A stretch of 6,846 nt of DNA, from positions 1-6,846 of the forward strand of contig CAMODP010000098.1 in assembly GCA_946611445.1 (NCBI GenBank). The letters are read 5' to 3'. Of this stretch, positions 5,273 to 6,846 are shown one piece after another. Every line of letters starts with the position of its first letter. Position 1 is the stretch's first letter. This DNA comes from an uncultured Eubacterium sp. (lineage in GTDB: Bacteria; Bacillota; Clostridia; Lachnospirales; Lachnospiraceae). A model generated the notes under the pieces. The model searched no databases. It was not told the DNA's origin and saw only the letters and a list, made by a program, of their open reading frames with translations. The translations under genes were made by a program, and so were the position numbers.

Positions 5273-5794
5273 TCAGTACGGCTCCAGCCTGCCCGCCACG
5301 ATATTCAGCAGGGCCCCGCAGGCGGCGAAACAGATGACATAGATTCTGCCGACATCTGACATGAGAATCATGAGCAGCTGCCCGAGGATCGGCAGGTGGT
5401 AGATCACCTCACCGATGAACTGGTCATACTTCACCTCGTTCAGGTCTTCTTTTTCATTGGCATCTCCCTTTGTGATAAACTCACCGTCGAAGTTGTAGTT
5501 TTTCACGACTCGGTGAATCACCGTGGAATCACCACTGTTGAAGGCAATAACCGTTCCCTCTTTTACGTCCTTCGCCGGAACCGGTTTGATATATACGACA
5601 CTCCCGATCGGGATCTCCGGTTCCATGCTGCCGCTGACAACGTGAAAAATTGAGTATCCCATAAATCTGGGAACCGTCACAGACCCTGCCGCAACTAAAA
5701 CGACAAGCAGGATGAGCGTTCCGATGATCCGGCAGAGGATCGCGGCAGCATTGTGCCTTTTCTTTTTCCTGACCGGTCTTCGATTATTACTCAT
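5273..5794 (-). CDS. sipW: ER-type (SipW-like) signal peptidase I
   Basis: This membrane serine protease removes signal peptides from exported proteins. It belongs to the archaeal/ER branch of signal peptidase I (S26B), found in some Firmicutes as SipW. The 173-residue protein has a Lys/Arg-rich N-terminus, a membrane helix at about 17-38, the box B motif VVSGSMEPEIPIGS (52-65) with nucleophile Ser56, and VIHRVV (92-97) with His94 where bacterial-type enzymes have Lys. Box D/E is TKGDANEKED (108-117). A C-terminal membrane helix lies at about 146-167. The Ser-His pair in place of Ser-Lys defines the branch. The ATG at 5794 has GAGG 8 nt upstream. It follows the surface protein gene by 43 nt and so probably shares its transcript. 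In Bacillus, SipW serves a few dedicated substrates such as TasA; here the neighbouring surface protein is an obvious but unproven candidate. Confidence 0.92.
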   Translation of the reverse strand: MSNNRRPVRKKKRHNAAAILCRIIGTLILLVVLVAAGSVTVPRFMGYSIFHVVSGSMEPEIPIGSVVYIKPVPAKDVKEGTVIAFNSGDSTVIHRVVKNYNFDGEFITKGDANEKEDLNEVKYDQFIGEVIYHLPILGQLLMILMSDVGRIYVICFAACGALLNIVAGRLEPY

Positions 5795-5837
5795 CCTGCT
5801 GTCCTCAAAATCTATAGTTTCTTATCTTTCGGACGGA

Positions 5838-6845
5838 TTATTCATCGTCGTCCTCATCGTCCTCGTAATCGTCAAAGCCTCTTCGTCTGCGCATTGCCAG
5901 ACCGCCGATGACTGCGCCGAGAACAATTCCGACGCCTGCTCCGATTCCGATCTTCGCAGTCGTGCTGATTCCGCCCGGTGCCTGGGTCGGCTCCGGTGTG
6001 GCCGTAGCGGTAGGCGTTGCCGAAGTCGAACTGCTGCTGGTGCTAATGGAGCTGGAACTGCTGCTCTTGCTGCTCGAACTGCTGCTCTTGCTGTCGGAGC
6101 TGCTGCTCTTGCTGCTCGAACTGCTGCTATCAGCGCTGGACGATTTGCTGGAGCTGCCCGGGAAGTCCGCACGCGGGACATCCGGCTCGTCAATGTTAAC
6201 TGTATCCGGAAGCGGTTCCAGATTGGATGCACCTCTGTTGGCAGCCCCCTGAACGGCATTCCGAATCGCGCTGTCAACAGCTGCATTCTGTCCGCCGGTT
6301 CCTGTCTGCGTACCGGATGTTGTAGCTGTCGTTCCAGTACCAAGGCCAGCCGCCGCACCGGATCCTGTCCCGGTTCCATTCACAGCATTAGCAGCTGTGC
6401 CGCCGGTGCCTGTAGCACCGGTTGTGCCTGTTCCGGCCGTGCCGGTGCCTGTAGTACCGGTTGTTCCACCTGTGGTGCCGCCGGTCGTTCCTCCGCCGGT
6501 CGTAGTAGTAGTTGTGTAGGTAGTAGAAGTAGTTCCTCCGCCGCCACTGGAAGCCGGTGCTGCAGTAGGCGTGGGTGTTGCCGAAGTCGAAGGTGTAGGT
6601 GTGGGCGTTGCCGCAGCTCTGGAACGGTATACAAAGACCGCATCCGTGCTCTTGCTGGTACCCAGGTCAATCGTCTGTCTTCTGGCCGGATAAATCACAT
6701 CCCAGTCGTCAATCTGCTTGGCAGCGACAATGACAGTATCACCCTTCACGCCATAATAGGTCATGGGATTTGGAAGAGTTACACCATTTTCCTGGATTTC
6801 CAAAAGACGCTCATTTTCATCAACATAAGTAACCGTGTAGGGCGT
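5838..6845 (-). CDS. Surface protein with MucBP-like domain, long low-complexity stalk and C-terminal membrane anchor (5' end cut)
   Basis: The frame is open to the right edge, so the N-terminus is missing; 335 residues are visible. Residues about 1-74 (YTVTYVDENERLLEIQ, then GVKGDTVIVAAKQIDDWDVIYP, ending AVFVYRS) match the pattern of MucBP-like/beta-grasp repeats (vtYvde.G..l, G..Gd.v.v.a, ..fvY), so more copies may lie upstream. A Thr/Pro linker follows (about 78-98), then Gly/Thr-rich sequence (about 100-186), a more ordered patch (AVDSAIRNAVQGAANRGASN, about 188-207), a Ser/Lys stretch (about 221-274) and a second Thr/Pro linker. A Gly-rich membrane helix (KIGIGAGVGIVLGAVIGGLA, about 298-317) comes next, then RRRR and an Asp/Glu tail. 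There is no LPxTG-type sorting motif before the helix, so anchoring by the helix itself is likely. The stalk is probably wall-spanning and may be O-glycosylated. The TAA lies 43 nt before the signal peptidase gene. Confidence 0.87.
   Translation of the reverse strand, partial: TPYTVTYVDENERLLEIQENGVTLPNPMTYYGVKGDTVIVAAKQIDDWDVIYPARRQTIDLGTSKSTDAVFVYRSRAAATPTPTPSTSATPTPTAAPASSGGGGTTSTTYTTTTTTGGGTTGGTTGGTTGTTGTGTAGTGTTGATGTGGTAANAVNGTGTGSGAAAGLGTGTTATTSGTQTGTGGQNAAVDSAIRNAVQGAANRGASNLEPLPDTVNIDEPDVPRADFPGSSSKSSSADSSSSSSKSSSSDSKSSSSSSKSSSSSSISTSSSSTSATPTATATPEPTQAPGGISTTAKIGIGAGVGIVLGAVIGGLAMRRRRGFDDYEDDEDDDE
6055..6138 (-). repeat. About four imperfect 21-bp tandem repeats in the Ser/Lys stalk
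   Basis: Units beginning GAACTGCTGCTCTTGCTG (plus strand) start at 6055, 6076, 6097 and 6118, with the last one diverging. Each encodes seven residues, mostly Ser with a Lys or Asp, on the minus strand. Period and frame agree, so length changes by slippage would keep the reading frame. Confidence 0.7.
6402..6464 (-). repeat. 24-bp direct repeat in the Gly/Thr stalk (39-bp spacing)
   Basis: GCCGGTGCCTGTAGCACCGG plus four bases at 6402-6425 recurs at 6441-6464 with one mismatch (23/24). The 39-bp spacing is 13 codons, so the duplication is in frame. It encodes Thr/Gly-rich sequence. Confidence 0.65.
6577..6591 (-). repeat. Direct repeat shared by the two Thr/Pro linkers
   Basis: GTTGCCGAAGTCGAA at 6577-6591 recurs exactly at 6016-6030, inside a 21-bp match of 19/21. 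Both encode the STSATPT-type start of a Thr/Pro linker, on either side of the stalk, so the linkers probably arose from one another. Confidence 0.55.
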
Positions 6846-6846
6846 T

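Noticed and set aside
5908..6252. Plus-strand Leu/Glu-rich frame (LELLLLL heptads)
   Set aside because: It is the antisense reading of the Ser-rich 21-bp repeats. The regular heptads come from the repeat period, not from a coiled-coil gene.
5822..6379. Arg/Ala-rich minus-strand frame overlapping the surface protein
   Set aside because: It is an alternative frame of GC-rich repeat DNA, with low-complexity Arg/Ala content and no separate start signal.

Overview
The window looks like chromosomal DNA of a GC-rich Firmicute (class Clostridia, plausibly Lachnospiraceae or a relative). The grounds are Gram-positive style ribosome binding sites (AGGAGG) in front of most genes, a sigma-A type promoter, a bacterial copy of the ER-type (SipW-like) signal peptidase, and small membrane proteins of a kind I associate with clostridial type IV pilus loci. 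The family placement is inference. All nine genes lie on the minus strand, so they are read from high to low coordinates. I see no rRNA, tRNA, CRISPR array or insertion sequence.

Right-hand module (about 6846 to 5273): a surface protein whose start lies outside the window. It has a MucBP-like/beta-grasp domain, long Thr/Pro, Gly/Thr and Ser/Lys low-complexity stalks, one membrane helix and a basic-then-acidic tail. It is followed after 43 nt by an ER-type signal peptidase I (SipW-like). The two are probably co-transcribed, and the peptidase may process this or nearby exported proteins.

Middle (5272 to 4072): a well-formed promoter (TTTACA, 17 bp, TATAAT) and a strong AGGAGG site drive an exported transglutaminase-like protein with an intact Cys-His-Asp triad. 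A 197-bp non-coding gap follows. It is rich in inverted repeats, including a 61-nt imperfect palindrome just after the stop codon, and is the most structured non-coding DNA in the window.

Left-hand module (4071 to 1): a type IV pilus/type II secretion-like cluster in the order pilC (GspF-family platform protein), four small proteins with one N-terminal membrane helix each (107, 160, 158 and 134 aa), then pilT (retraction ATPase, cut by the left edge). The genes are tightly packed: the pilC stop codon runs into the next gene's ribosome binding site, and an ATGA stop/start overlap joins the 158- and 134-aa genes. The exception is a 210-bp gap before pilT. For three of the small genes the longest open frame overstates the N-terminus, and the downstream ATG with a ribosome binding site is preferred. 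No major pilin, PilB, PilM/N/O or prepilin peptidase is present here; they may lie beyond the left edge or elsewhere.

As a whole the window encodes cell-envelope and surface-appendage functions. Any functional link between the pilus genes, the transglutaminase and the surface protein/peptidase pair is inferred from proximity only.
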